A DNA stretch of 64,000 bases from contig JAGDZU010000001.1 in the NCBI GenBank assembly GCA_049115575.1, positions 248,001-312,000 of the forward strand. The letters run 5' to 3'. Shown piece after piece: positions 53,229 through 63,317 of the stretch. This stretch comes from JAHEKB01 sp049115575 (GTDB lineage Bacteria > Bacteroidota > Bacteroidia > NS11-12g > UBA9320). Positions within the stretch are counted from its first letter, which is position 1; each line of letters begins with the position of its first letter. The notes beneath the pieces were generated by a model that did not search any database, was not told where the DNA came from, and saw only the letters and a program-made list of their open reading frames with translations. Made by a program: the position numbers and the translations under genes.

Positions 53229-55367
53229 ATGAGATTTAAAATGTTATGGATATTTCTTGTGGGCTGTTTAATGGCCAACGCTCAAGATAGAACATTGAAC
53301 ATTCAAGAGGCAATTGCAGGTTATCATCTGTATCCTACGGGTTTATATCAGTTGCAGTGGATCAAAGGGAGTCATATGTATTCTCAATTGGAACGCACAG
53401 AAGAAGGTTTTAACATTATGATCAATTCTTCAGAGGTTGAAATGGAGCCCATAAGAATAAACTTGGACCACATGAATTCAGGATTGAGTAAGTCACGTAA
53501 AGATTCAATTAAGAGATTGCCTTATCCTCAATGGATTAATGATCATAGCTTTGGTTTTAAGCATAAAGATGAATTTCTTGTTTTTGACATTAATAATCAA
53601 AGTATCAAAAGGAGTTTCGAATTCAAGAAGGGAGCCTCGGAAATAGTATATACAGCAAACCTTGATGGTTATGCGGGAGTTATAGAAAACGGGTTCGCCT
53701 ATGAAGTAAATAAACGTTACGGTTCAGTTACATCAACCACCAATGGCCATGTATTGGGAAGAACAGTGCACAGATCAGAATTTGGTATTCACAATGGACT
53801 CTTTTTATCCCCAGACGGTAGCAAATTAGCTTACTATTTTAAAAACGAACAAATGGTGAGTGAGTATCCCCTATACAACCTAAAGGGGACGCCTGCCACA
53901 GCAGATATGATCCGTTATCCTACAGCTGGAGGTACAAGCCATGAGGTAACCGTTAGAGTAAAGCATATAGGGAGTGATAAAGCTGATGTGGTATTGAAAA
54001 TTGAAGGGCCAAAAGATCAGTATCTCACTAACGTTAGCTGGACACCGGACAACAAGTCTGTGTTGGTTGCAGTGGTGAATAGAGAACAAAACCATATGTG
54101 GCTTAATCAATATGATGCAGGTACAGGAGCCTTTGTAAAAACTTTATTTGAAGAGACACATGATAAGTATGTAGAACCTGAACATCCAGCAGAATTTACC
54201 GCTCATAATCCCAATCAATTTGTTTGGTGGAGTGAGAAAGATGGATACAACCATTTATACCTGCATAATGCAGATGGGAGTTTGGTTCAACAATTGACTA
54301 AAGGTGAGTGGGTTGTTACAGAGTTCTTTGGCTTTAATACAGAAGGAACGGAAATCTTTATAAGCGCAACCAAGGAAAGCCCAATCGACAGACACTTATA
54401 CTGTGTAAACTTGAAATCAGGTAAGATGAAAAAAATCACTAGTGGAGATGGGGTTCACCGCATTACGGCCAATTCAGACAACACCTATTTCATAGACAAC
54501 TATTCTTCACCTGAAACACCTAGAGCAATTAGCATAATTAACGATGATGGTGCGGTTATTGAAGAATTGTACAGAGCAATGAATCCTTTGGAAGAGTTTA
54601 AAGAGGTTGAAATGGAAATAGGAACGATCACAGGTAACAGCAATCATGAACTATACTATAGAATGTTTAAGCCCGCTGATTTTGATCCTAAGAAAGAGTA
54701 CCCCGCTGTTGTTTATCTATACAATGGTCCTCATGCCCAACTAATAACTAACAGTTGGTTAGGAGGAGCAAATCTTTGGTATCCTTATATGGCACAAAAT
54801 GGATATGTAGTTTTTACCATAGAAGGGAGAGGAAGTGCAAACAGAGGTTTAGAATTTGAGAACGCCATCTTCAGAAATGCAGGCGCCGTTGAAATGGAAG
54901 ATCAGTTGACGGGGCTAGATTGGCTAAAAGCTCAATCATTTGTTGATTCCTCAAGAATAGGAATTCACGGTTGGAGTTACGGTGGTTTTATGACCATTAA
55001 CTTGATGACCAGAACTCCAGGAAAGTATAAAGTTGGTGTTGCCGGCGGTCCAGTTATTGATTGGGATCTATATGAAGTTATGTATACAGAGCGCTATATG
55101 GATACTCCAGAAGAAAATCCAGAAGGATATGAATCAACAGATTTAAAGAATTACGTAACGAATCTTCAGGGCGATTTGCTCATAATACATGGAGGCCAAG
55201 ACAATGTTGTTCTCTGGGAACACAGCTTGGAGTATATAGAACAAGCCATTAAGCAAGGTGTTCAGCTCGATTATTTTGTATACCCTCATCACGAGCATAA
55301 TGTTTTAGGCCCAGACCGGGTTCATCTTTATGAGAAAGTGAGCAATTATTTCTTTGATCATCTATAA
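53229..55367 (+). CDS. Dipeptidyl peptidase IV-type serine peptidase (S9 family)
   Basis: This secreted prolyl-oligopeptidase-family enzyme removes Xaa-Pro dipeptides from peptides. A signal peptide ends near CLMANAQ (residue 18). The N-terminal 450 residues form an eight-bladed propeller. The catalytic domain has Ser583 in GWSYGGFM, Asp658 in GGQDNVV and His690 in HHEHN, giving a complete triad. Length of 712 residues is typical. The near -7 element CATATTTG (53217-53224) ends five bases before the ATG. It is likely periplasmic. Confidence 0.93.
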   Translation: MRFKMLWIFLVGCLMANAQDRTLNIQEAIAGYHLYPTGLYQLQWIKGSHMYSQLERTEEGFNIMINSSEVEMEPIRINLDHMNSGLSKSRKDSIKRLPYPQWINDHSFGFKHKDEFLVFDINNQSIKRSFEFKKGASEIVYTANLDGYAGVIENGFAYEVNKRYGSVTSTTNGHVLGRTVHRSEFGIHNGLFLSPDGSKLAYYFKNEQMVSEYPLYNLKGTPATADMIRYPTAGGTSHEVTVRVKHIGSDKADVVLKIEGPKDQYLTNVSWTPDNKSVLVAVVNREQNHMWLNQYDAGTGAFVKTLFEETHDKYVEPEHPAEFTAHNPNQFVWWSEKDGYNHLYLHNADGSLVQQLTKGEWVVTEFFGFNTEGTEIFISATKESPIDRHLYCVNLKSGKMKKITSGDGVHRITANSDNTYFIDNYSSPETPRAISIINDDGAVIEELYRAMNPLEEFKEVEMEIGTITGNSNHELYYRMFKPADFDPKKEYPAVVYLYNGPHAQLITNSWLGGANLWYPYMAQNGYVVFTIEGRGSANRGLEFENAIFRNAGAVEMEDQLTGLDWLKAQSFVDSSRIGIHGWSYGGFMTINLMTRTPGKYKVGVAGGPVIDWDLYEVMYTERYMDTPEENPEGYESTDLKNYVTNLQGDLLIIHGGQDNVVLWEHSLEYIEQAIKQGVQLDYFVYPHHEHNVLGPDRVHLYEKVSNYFFDHL

Positions 55368-55447
55368 TCAGGCAAGCTACTTCCGTAATTAAACCCAAAA
55401 AGAAGCAATAATTTGTCTTTTTATACGGTTTTTTGAAAGCACACTAC

Positions 55448-57313
55448 ATGAACAAAAACCTTAGAACTCTTTTTTTACTACCTGTATTCTTATTGACTAT
55501 GGTCAAAGCTCAGGATGTTAAAGATGTTGAACACTTTGACTATGGTGATACCCTTGAGCTATATAGCGAATCCTTTAACGGACTTGATGATTTAAATGAA
55601 GTCGTACTGGCTAACAAAGTATTTGTCACAGGTGAAAACCACACATTTACAGAGAGTAACGCCAGATTATGGCTTAAAATGATTAAGTATCTGCATAAAT
55701 ATGCCGGTGTAAGGAATGTGATGTTTGAATATGGTTACTCCTATGGTTGGCTTGTAAACGAATACCTTCAAACAGGGGATACAGCTCTTTACAACTCCAT
55801 TAAGAAGTTTGCATATGTGGAGTATAGTAATGTAATCAAAGATCTATATGAATTCAATATGAGCTTGGACAGCTCTGAACGCATCTATTTATGCGCTATA
55901 GACATTGAACGAGGCGTATACCCAATTGCAAAATTGCTTAACTACCTAGTGCCTGAAGAATATGAAGCTCACGATTCCATAAAGGTTCATATTCAGAGTA
56001 TAAGTAGTTTGGCAACCTATAACGATTACAAGTTGAGAGAGCAAGACAACAACGAGTTGAGCTATACTAATTTTACTTATAAAAGCAATCCAACTCTTTT
56101 GCTAGTTCAGCAAAATTTCATGGATTATGAGGAGGAATACAAACAAGTGCTTGGAGATAATTTTGATTTGTTCAAATCGGTGATTGTTGACAAATTCAAC
56201 GCTAGAAAGCGCTGGTATAAATATGAACAACAAGGGGCGGTTCAGCAATATGTTTACAGAGAAAACTATATGCACGATAGATTCCTTATTGAAGCTGCTG
56301 AGCATCCAGGCGCATGGTTTGGTCAATTTGGGAGATGCCATACTACTAAAACACAACAGAACTCCAATTCTTGCAATTGGTTTATGTTTAATTCCTTAGC
56401 CAATAGGATAGAGAACACCAAAGGGGATCTTTATAAAGACAGCGTACTTACTATAGGTATAATTTATAACAGCGATAGAAGTACCGGAGAAGATAGAGAA
56501 GAGTTTGAAGATGATTTTGACGAATATTTTGACGACATTGACCCAGCAAGCATTGTCTTGTTTGACTTTTCAAAAGATAGCGTCTTAGCCTCAGCTTACG
56601 GTGAAGATTTTGATTACCTCTTTCTCAATACACATAACAAAAAAGGTGAAGCATACGAGAGTTATTTAGATATCTATGATGATATAGATTTTGGAGTGAG
56701 TGTAAAAATCTTAGGAGAGGCCAGTATTATTGACATAAATTTCACTAATCTCAATAATGTATTTGCAGACAATGGTGTCACCGAGGAGTTTGGAGACCCT
56801 TATTTTCTTGCAACCGGTTTTAATATTCAGTTTGGAGCCAAGGAAAATAAAAGAGTTCCATTTTATGTAGGTTATTCTGCAGGTCTTTACCGAGGGGGCA
56901 CAGTGTCTGTTAATCCAAATCTAGATTACGCCATTAAGGGATTTTACATTAAAGAAAACTTCCATTGGAATATTACACCTGGCCTGTCTTTTCTGGATTT
57001 ACTACCTGGAATAGCGTTTGGTTATGAGCAAGTTAACTTAATCTCCACACAGGTAAATAATACGAGCAACGATGTCTTAAATGGATTTATTGGAAGCACC
57101 AAGTCCACCACTTATAAGAATCCGGCATTGGCTGTTGATTTACTATTTGCGGCTGACATAAACATCAGTTTCATTAGCTTGGGATATCAAATGGGTTACA
57201 GTTTGGATCTATCAAAAACAAGTTGGAGAACAGATGGTAACTTGTTGAGTGATTCACCAGCAACCTCCTTAAGTGGTTTAATTACTGGTGTCCGAGCTGG
57301 ATTTGTCTTCTAG
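55448..57313 (+). CDS. Erythromycin-esterase-like domain fused to an outer-membrane barrel
   Basis: A signal peptide ends near MVKAQ (residue 22, from the ATG at 55448; an in-frame TTG five codons upstream was rejected). Residues about 50-400 resemble the erythromycin esterase/ChaN-like fold: TGENHTFTESNA (Glu63 and His65 as candidate catalytic residues), then VMFEYGYSYGWLVNEYLQTGD and the later GAWFGQFGRCHTT, where His is a further candidate. A highly acidic linker (DREEFEDDFDEYFDDID) follows. The last 165 residues alternate aromatic and polar residues in beta-barrel style and end RAGFVF, with a terminal Phe as in outer-membrane barrels. The substrate is unknown; resistance to macrolides should not be inferred. 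The gene end overlaps the convergent ABC-F gene by 36 bp. Confidence 0.68.
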   Translation: MNKNLRTLFLLPVFLLTMVKAQDVKDVEHFDYGDTLELYSESFNGLDDLNEVVLANKVFVTGENHTFTESNARLWLKMIKYLHKYAGVRNVMFEYGYSYGWLVNEYLQTGDTALYNSIKKFAYVEYSNVIKDLYEFNMSLDSSERIYLCAIDIERGVYPIAKLLNYLVPEEYEAHDSIKVHIQSISSLATYNDYKLREQDNNELSYTNFTYKSNPTLLLVQQNFMDYEEEYKQVLGDNFDLFKSVIVDKFNARKRWYKYEQQGAVQQYVYRENYMHDRFLIEAAEHPGAWFGQFGRCHTTKTQQNSNSCNWFMFNSLANRIENTKGDLYKDSVLTIGIIYNSDRSTGEDREEFEDDFDEYFDDIDPASIVLFDFSKDSVLASAYGEDFDYLFLNTHNKKGEAYESYLDIYDDIDFGVSVKILGEASIIDINFTNLNNVFADNGVTEEFGDPYFLATGFNIQFGAKENKRVPFYVGYSAGLYRGGTVSVNPNLDYAIKGFYIKENFHWNITPGLSFLDLLPGIAFGYEQVNLISTQVNNTSNDVLNGFIGSTKSTTYKNPALAVDLLFAADINISFISLGYQMGYSLDLSKTSWRTDGNLLSDSPATSLSGLITGVRAGFVF

Positions 57314-59200
57314 AGCTATAATCTTTTCAAGAATTAATTCTTCTTGCTCTTGTAGCAAACTCATTTCCTGAACGCAAGAATTTAGCAATTCAGAGGATTT
57401 TTTTAATTCTTCTATTTGGGTATGGTCTAACTGGGCAAGTTCTGATTCCAACTTACTTTTTTGAAGCTCAAGTTCCTTAATGGAGCCTTGGAGTTTATCC
57501 AATTCCTTTTCGAGTTTGATTTCCTCTTGCACGGAATCTTTTTCTTTTCGCCAGCTCCCTTTCTTGGCTTTGCTCACTTTTTTACTCTGCTCTACATGTG
57601 TAGTGCTTTGCTGTTTTTCAGACCTTACAAACTCATCGTAAGTCCCGGGATATTCGCGAACATCTTTGTTCTCTATCCACCAAACTTTGTTGGCCAATCT
57701 ACTTATGAAATATCTGTTGTGTGATACAAATATTAAACTACCTTCATAATTAGAAAGGGCATCTATAAGCAACTCAATAGAGTCTATATCTAGGTGATTT
57801 GTAGGCTCATCTAATAGAAGGAAATTTGCTTCAGACACCAAAGTTTTGGACAGAGCTACTCGGGCTTTTTCACCACCAGATAATACTTTGATTTTTTTAT
57901 AGACATCATCGCCACTAAACAGAAAGCAGCCCAATAAATTCCGTAACTCTGTCTCGGATTTATGAGGAGCTTCAGCCTTGAGTTCATCTAATATCTCGTT
58001 TATTAAATGAAGGTTTTCCAACTGGTGTTGAGCATAAAAAGAAGAAATGACATTATGCCCTTCTTTTCGTTCGCCCTCAAAGCTCTCTTGATTCGCTATT
58101 ATTCTAAGAAATGTAGACTTACCTGTTCCATTGGCCCCAATCAACGCAATTTTATCTCCTCTGCTTATCTGCCTTTCAACTCCATTAAAAATTTCTTGAG
58201 TCCCAAAAGACTTATGAATATTTTTTGTTTCCATAACCACCTTTCCAGATGGTTTTCTCACTCTGAATTGGATGTTTATTTTAGAATTATCACTTGCAAT
58301 TTCTTCAATCCTATCCAATTTTTCCAACATCTTCACCCTGCTCTGAACAGCTTTGGCCTTGCTTGCTTTATATCTAAATCTACTGATGAATTTTTCTTGA
58401 TCTTTAATGAACTGTTTTTGATTCTCCAACTTTCTAGCCAGAAGCTCATCTCGCTCCACTTTAGCTTTGAGATAAAAATCGTAATTCCCTTCCCAAATAA
58501 AACATTGTCCATTACTCAACTCCACCGTTTTGTTGGTCATTTTATTTAGAAACTCCCTGTCATGAGATACAATGACCACAGCTCCCTTGTATGAGCTCAA
58601 ATAGCCCTCTAGCCACATAATGGAAGGTAAGTCCAAGTGATTTGTGGGCTCATCCATGAGCATAACATCCGGTTCTGATAAAAGCATTTTAGCAAGAATT
58701 GCCCTCATGCGCCATCCTCCAGAAAATTCTTCAAGTGGTCTTTCCAAGTCTGCGGTGGTAAATCCTAACCCCTCTAGAATTTCGGCGGCCTTATTTTCCA
58801 TTTGATAACCACCAAGACGATTAAAATCCTCTTGCATATTGGCTAGTTTTTCTACATTACTCTCCGAAGGGTCTTTCTCTACAAGCTCCAGCATCTCATC
58901 CATCTGATTCTGAATTTCAAGCGCTTTGGCAAAAGCGGTCATCGCAGAAGATAACACACTTTGCTTGGGATCTTCACTAATCATGTCTTGGCTCAAATAG
59001 CCAATTTGAATTGCCCCTTGCTTGCTGATTTGACCTTCTCTGAGCTCGTATTGGCCCGTAATAAGTTTTAATAGGGTAGACTTACCAGCTCCGTTTTTGC
59101 CTATAAGTGCAATTCTTTCTTTTGGCTTGATGAACCAATCTACATCTTGGAAGAGGTAATTTCCTCCAATTTCAAATGATATATTTTGTAAATGGAGCAC
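57278..59200 (-). CDS. ABC-F family ATPase
   Basis: This soluble protein has two ABC ATPase domains and no membrane domain. Walker A motifs are GKNGAGKSTLL and GANGTGKSTFL, signatures are FSGGWRMR and LSGGEKARV, and both Walker B motifs read DEPTNHLD. The linker and a C-terminal coiled-coil of about 90 residues are present. It resembles Uup/YbiT-type ribosome-associated factors; a role in translation rescue or antibiotic protection depends on subtype and is not decided here. Length is 640 residues. It lies two bases downstream of ribBA in the same direction. Confidence 0.93.
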   Translation of the reverse strand: MLHLQNISFEIGGNYLFQDVDWFIKPKERIALIGKNGAGKSTLLKLITGQYELREGQISKQGAIQIGYLSQDMISEDPKQSVLSSAMTAFAKALEIQNQMDEMLELVEKDPSESNVEKLANMQEDFNRLGGYQMENKAAEILEGLGFTTADLERPLEEFSGGWRMRAILAKMLLSEPDVMLMDEPTNHLDLPSIMWLEGYLSSYKGAVVIVSHDREFLNKMTNKTVELSNGQCFIWEGNYDFYLKAKVERDELLARKLENQKQFIKDQEKFISRFRYKASKAKAVQSRVKMLEKLDRIEEIASDNSKINIQFRVRKPSGKVVMETKNIHKSFGTQEIFNGVERQISRGDKIALIGANGTGKSTFLRIIANQESFEGERKEGHNVISSFYAQHQLENLHLINEILDELKAEAPHKSETELRNLLGCFLFSGDDVYKKIKVLSGGEKARVALSKTLVSEANFLLLDEPTNHLDIDSIELLIDALSNYEGSLIFVSHNRYFISRLANKVWWIENKDVREYPGTYDEFVRSEKQQSTTHVEQSKKVSKAKKGSWRKEKDSVQEEIKLEKELDKLQGSIKELELQKSKLESELAQLDHTQIEELKKSSELLNSCVQEMSLLQEQEELILEKIIALEDKSSSDTSN

Positions 59201-59202
59201 TA

Positions 59203-60411
59203 TTAATCCAAATCATGACCCATTTTAGCCTTTTTGGTATTTAAGTATTCCATATTGTGAGGATTAGGATGCACTTTAAGCGGAACATTGTCCACTATCT
59301 CAAGCCCGTATCCAATAAGACCTGATCTTTTCTTTGGGTTATTAGACATCAACCTCATTTTATGAACTCCTAAATCTCTAATGATTTGAGCACCCACCCC
59401 ATAGTCTCGTTCATCCATCTTAAATCCAAGTTCAAGATTGGCTTCTACTGTATCGCGACCTTCTTCTTGTAGTTTATAAGCTTTGAGTTTATTCATCAAG
59501 CCAATTCCTCTACCTTCCTGATTCATATACACTATGATGCCCTTACCTTCCTTTTCTATGAGTTTCATGGCTTGGGCCAACTGTTCTCCACAATCACATC
59601 TGCAAGAACCAAATATATCTCCAGTCATGCATGAGGAGTGAACCCTTACCAAAATTTCTTCATTTTCTTCCCATTCCCCTTTAACCAAGGCCAAATGATC
59701 TAAGCCATTGCTTTTTTGTTTGTATGCGTGAAGTCTAAAATTACCGTATTCAGTAGGCATGTTTACATCTATCTGCCTTTCAATTAGACTTTCTTGAGCC
59801 AAACGGTATTCAATTAGATCAGCAATACTCACTATTTTCATATTAAAGCGTTCAGCCACTTTTACAAGATCAGGGAGTCTGGCCATAGTGCCATCTTCAT
59901 TCATGATTTCCACTATACATCCGGCAGGTTCAAATCCTGCTAATCTTGCCAAATCTATAGACGCTTCAGTATGACCTGCTCGTCTAAGTACGCCAGCTGC
60001 TTTGGCTTTGAGTGGGAAGATGTGTCCAGGGCGCCCTAACTCCTCGGCTTTTGTCTTGGGGTTAACCAAAGCCTGTATGGTCTTTGCCCTATCTGATGCA
60101 CTTATACCGGTGGTAGTACCTTGACCTATCAAATCAACAGAAACTGTAAAGGGTGTTTCATATTGCGCTGTGTTTCTGCCTACCATAAGCTCAAGATCCA
60201 ATTCTGTACACCTATCTTCTGTGATAGGAACACAAATAAGACCTCTACCTTCTTTGGCCATAAAGTTCACCAATTCAGGAGTCATGTTTTGAGCTGCAGT
60301 GAGAAAATCTCCTTCATTTTCTCTATCCTCGTCATCAACTACAATTACTAGCTTCCCAGCTTTAATCTCTGCAATTGCTTCTTCAATGGTATTGAGTTTA
60401 ATTTCGTTCAT
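59203..60411 (-). CDS. ribBA: Bifunctional DHBP synthase / GTP cyclohydrolase II
   Basis: This enzyme starts riboflavin synthesis at both branches. The N-terminal half (to about residue 205) is dihydroxybutanone phosphate synthase, with VVDDEDRENEGD and RRAGHTEASIDLARLAG. The C-terminal half is GTP cyclohydrolase II with the zinc Cys set in SSCMTGDIFGSCRCDCG and the catalytic MNQEGRGIGL. Length of 402 residues is standard. No FMN riboswitch fits, as only 84 bases separate it from the divergent gene. Confidence 0.96.
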   Translation of the reverse strand: MNEIKLNTIEEAIAEIKAGKLVIVVDDEDRENEGDFLTAAQNMTPELVNFMAKEGRGLICVPITEDRCTELDLELMVGRNTAQYETPFTVSVDLIGQGTTTGISASDRAKTIQALVNPKTKAEELGRPGHIFPLKAKAAGVLRRAGHTEASIDLARLAGFEPAGCIVEIMNEDGTMARLPDLVKVAERFNMKIVSIADLIEYRLAQESLIERQIDVNMPTEYGNFRLHAYKQKSNGLDHLALVKGEWEENEEILVRVHSSCMTGDIFGSCRCDCGEQLAQAMKLIEKEGKGIIVYMNQEGRGIGLMNKLKAYKLQEEGRDTVEANLELGFKMDERDYGVGAQIIRDLGVHKMRLMSNNPKKRSGLIGYGLEIVDNVPLKVHPNPHNMEYLNTKKAKMGHDLD

Positions 60412-60473
60412 TTTAAACCGGGCAAAGGTTGATAAAATAACTCAGAATTCGAATTAAAGTTTTATTGTCTGTT

Positions 60474-60481
60474 TAGTTTTG
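60474..60481 (+). promoter_or_regulatory. Putative -7 element of the glycosyltransferase gene
   Basis: TAGTTTTG matches TAnnTTTG exactly and ends 14 bases before the GTG start at 60496. The predicted leader is under 10 bases. Confidence 0.4.
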
Positions 60482-60495
60482 TTCAAATTTCCGAA

Positions 60496-61680
60496 GTGAA
60501 GATTCTCTTTGTAGCAAATAGATTCCCTTATCCACCTTTTAGAGGTGATAAATTGAAGATTTACAATTTGTGTAAGAGGCTATCAAAAAACCACGATCTT
60601 GTTCTCCTTAGTTTTTATGAAGACAAAGCTGAACTGGAATATCTGGAGCACATTGAACCCTTTTTTTCTCACATTGAACTCGTCTATTTACCAAAGTGGC
60701 GTTCATATCTCAATGTGATTTTGGCCTTGTTTAGCAAACAACCTTTGCAATTGGCTTATTTCAAATCAAGAAAAATGCATGCGGCACTTCAGAGGCTTTT
60801 ATCTTCATTCAATATTGATGTAATACATACGCAACATCTGAGGATGTCTCAATACACTAGCGAGTTAGATCATGCGAAAATATTAGATCTACCAGATGCC
60901 TTTTCACTGTATTGGAAAAGACGAAGAGACACGGATAGAGCGTGGTATATGAAGATATTAGACAATCTAGAGATTACCAGATTGATCAAATCCGAAGGCG
61001 TAATTAAGAAATATGATCTTTGTTTGGTTTGCTCACAAGAAGATAAAATCTACTTAGATAAAGTTCACAAATCAGAGAATGTGAGAATTTCCTTAAATGG
61101 TGTTGATTTGAGCACTTTTGATGTTGGTAACGGCCACGAGTATAATTCAGCTGATAGCTTGTTGTTTACAGGTAATATGGACTATGCCCCTAATGTAGAT
61201 GCTGTTTGCTATTTTGTTGAACAGCTTTGGCCAGAAATAAAATCTAAACATAAAGATTTAAAGTTTGTGATAGCTGGGCAAAGACCAATTCCCAGGGTGA
61301 AACAATTGGCATCAGAAGATATTGAGGTAACCGGCTTTGTTCCTAGCCTTACAGAGATGTATAAATCTGCTACAGTTGTAATAGCGCCATTGCGTTTTGG
61401 AGCAGGAACACAAAATAAGGTATTAGAAGCTATGGCAATGGGTGTGCCAGTTGTTTGTACAAGGATTGGATTTGAAGGTCTAGAAATTGAAGATGGTGAA
61501 GGGGTTTATCTCGCTAAAAATGATGAAGAGTTTAAGAATAGGGTTAGCCAACTATTAACTGATGCCGGTTTGCGAGAGCAGGTGGGACAAAGAGGTTTAA
61601 GTGTTGCCCAAAGTAAGTTCAGTTGGGATATAATCGCCAGAAATCTAGAAGCTTATATGAATTCAGTATGGCGGTCTTAG
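60496..61680 (+). CDS. Glycosyltransferase family 4, TIGR03087-like
   Basis: This GT-B-fold glycosyltransferase starts with GTG (KILFVANRFPYPPFRGDKLK follows), a typical N-terminus of a sugar transferase subgroup described near exosortase-type clusters. The C-terminal half has LLFTGNMDYAPN, VIAPLRFGAGTQNKVLEAMAMG and the E-x7-E region GFEGLEIEDGEGV. Length is 394 residues. No exosortase is seen nearby, so the TIGR03087 name should not be read as function. Confidence 0.85.
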   Translation: MKILFVANRFPYPPFRGDKLKIYNLCKRLSKNHDLVLLSFYEDKAELEYLEHIEPFFSHIELVYLPKWRSYLNVILALFSKQPLQLAYFKSRKMHAALQRLLSSFNIDVIHTQHLRMSQYTSELDHAKILDLPDAFSLYWKRRRDTDRAWYMKILDNLEITRLIKSEGVIKKYDLCLVCSQEDKIYLDKVHKSENVRISLNGVDLSTFDVGNGHEYNSADSLLFTGNMDYAPNVDAVCYFVEQLWPEIKSKHKDLKFVIAGQRPIPRVKQLASEDIEVTGFVPSLTEMYKSATVVIAPLRFGAGTQNKVLEAMAMGVPVVCTRIGFEGLEIEDGEGVYLAKNDEEFKNRVSQLLTDAGLREQVGQRGLSVAQSKFSWDIIARNLEAYMNSVWRS

Positions 61681-61702
61681 TCCTTATGGTTTTATTTGTT
61701 TT

Positions 61703-63292
61703 ATGAGCGATTGGATTAGTGAAATGCCCGCTTGGATGAGTATACTTCCTCCATTAATTACCATAGTATTAGCTCTGGTGTTTAGAGAAGTATATGTCTC
61801 CTTGCTCATAGGTATTATGTCTGGGGGTATCATCGCTGCCTATTATGAGCATTCATGGTCTGGAATAATCGATGGAATTCTGAGTCCAGTGGATTATATG
61901 GTTCAGGCTGTGAGTCCTGCCAATGGAGACAGCGGCCATATTTCCGTGATTATCTTTTCTTTATTCATTGGTGGAATGGTTGCCGTAATAACTGCAAACG
62001 GGTCTATGGGTAAATTGGTGAGTCTTATCTCCAAGAAAGCGACAAATAAGAAAAGGGGACAATTGGCCACTTGGTTTATGGGAATACTGATTTTCTTCGA
62101 TGATTTTGCAAACACCATGGTAGTGGGCAACACCATGAGACCTTTGACAGATCGACTTAAAATAAGTAGAGAAAAGCTAGCTTATATTGTTGATTCAACT
62201 GCAGCTCCAATTGCTGCTATTGCGCTGATTACCACCTGGATAGGAGCGGAGCTCCAGTTTATTCAAGACGGAATATCAGGTCTAGAAAATTTTCCAAAGG
62301 ACAAAAGCTCATATATCATCTTTCTATCTTCTTTAAAGTATATGTTTTATCCTGTACTCACTTTACTTTTCATATTGATACTGATCTTAACCGGTAAGGA
62401 TTACGGGCCTATGTACAAGGCGGAAAATCAAGTTATTCAACACGGAGATGAAAAGGAGGATATGGAATATGATAAAATGGCCAAAGTCTGGAAAGGAATA
62501 GTTCCTATAGCTTTATTGATATTGGCAACTTTGCTCGGTTTGTGGACCACCGGCTATGATGCGGAAATCATAGGTGATAGTTCCATGGGTTTAACCAAAA
62601 AACTCGGCCTTATAATTGGAGCCGCTGACTCTTACAAAGCTCTTCTTTGGGCCAGCTATATTGGATTGGGGTCTGCTATTTTGTTCAGTTTGCCACAGTT
62701 GGGAATGGAAAAGTCTGTTACAGCTGCGGTGAATGGTTTTAAAAAAATGTTTGGTGCTATCATGATATTGGTGCTGGCTTGGAGTTTGGCTGGCGTTACA
62801 GATACATTACATACAGCGGATTTTATTACTTCAGCTTTAGACGGTAATGTACAAGCCAAGCTACTACCAGCAATCACCTTTGTGTTTGCCGCATTAATTG
62901 CATTTTCAACAGGTTCAAGCTGGGGGACTATGGCTATTTTATACCCTATAGTTATTGGAACATCTTGGTCTTTGGGCTTAGCTGATGGCTTAACACAAGA
63001 TGCAAATTATCAGATACTTATAAATGTTATTGCCTGTGTTCTAGCAGGATCTGTTTTAGGAGATCATTGTTCTCCTATTTCAGATACCACTATTTTAAGC
63101 AGTTTAGCTAGCGATTGTGACCATATATCTCATGTTAAGACCCAACTTCCCTATGCTTTAACGGTAGGCTTTGTTGCCTTAATATTTGGTACTATAGCGA
63201 GCGCATATGGTGTGCCTAGTTGGATTTGTTTTGTTTTGGGCCTCTTAAGTCTTTTCAGTATAGTCTCATATTTTGGTAAAAGCACCCAATAA
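61703..63292 (+). CDS. NhaC-family Na+/H+ antiporter
   Basis: This integral membrane protein of 529 residues has about twelve predicted helices. Segments such as LIGIMSGGIIAAYY, FFDDFANTMVVGNTMRPLTD and the C-terminal TGSSWGTMAILYPIVIG and GDHCSPISDTTILSS are NhaC-type signatures. It would export Na+ or another cation for protons, consistent with a marine habitat. It follows the glycosyltransferase by 22 bases. Confidence 0.88.
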   Translation: MSDWISEMPAWMSILPPLITIVLALVFREVYVSLLIGIMSGGIIAAYYEHSWSGIIDGILSPVDYMVQAVSPANGDSGHISVIIFSLFIGGMVAVITANGSMGKLVSLISKKATNKKRGQLATWFMGILIFFDDFANTMVVGNTMRPLTDRLKISREKLAYIVDSTAAPIAAIALITTWIGAELQFIQDGISGLENFPKDKSSYIIFLSSLKYMFYPVLTLLFILILILTGKDYGPMYKAENQVIQHGDEKEDMEYDKMAKVWKGIVPIALLILATLLGLWTTGYDAEIIGDSSMGLTKKLGLIIGAADSYKALLWASYIGLGSAILFSLPQLGMEKSVTAAVNGFKKMFGAIMILVLAWSLAGVTDTLHTADFITSALDGNVQAKLLPAITFVFAALIAFSTGSSWGTMAILYPIVIGTSWSLGLADGLTQDANYQILINVIACVLAGSVLGDHCSPISDTTILSSLASDCDHISHVKTQLPYALTVGFVALIFGTIASAYGVPSWICFVLGLLSLFSIVSYFGKSTQ

Positions 63293-63317
63293 TCCTCTAG
63301 TGCCTACGTTAACTATC

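Noticed and set aside
55433..55447. TTG start five codons upstream for the esterase-barrel protein
   Set aside because: The ATG at 55448 gives a cleaner signal peptide with a basic n-region.
58007..58549. 180-codon open frame on the plus strand inside the ABC-F gene
   Set aside because: It is an antisense shadow of a well-supported gene and shows no family motif; its composition follows the complementary strand.
60412..60495. Possible FMN riboswitch before ribBA
   Set aside because: Only 84 bases separate ribBA from the divergent gene, too short for the conserved FMN element, and no matching sequence was seen.
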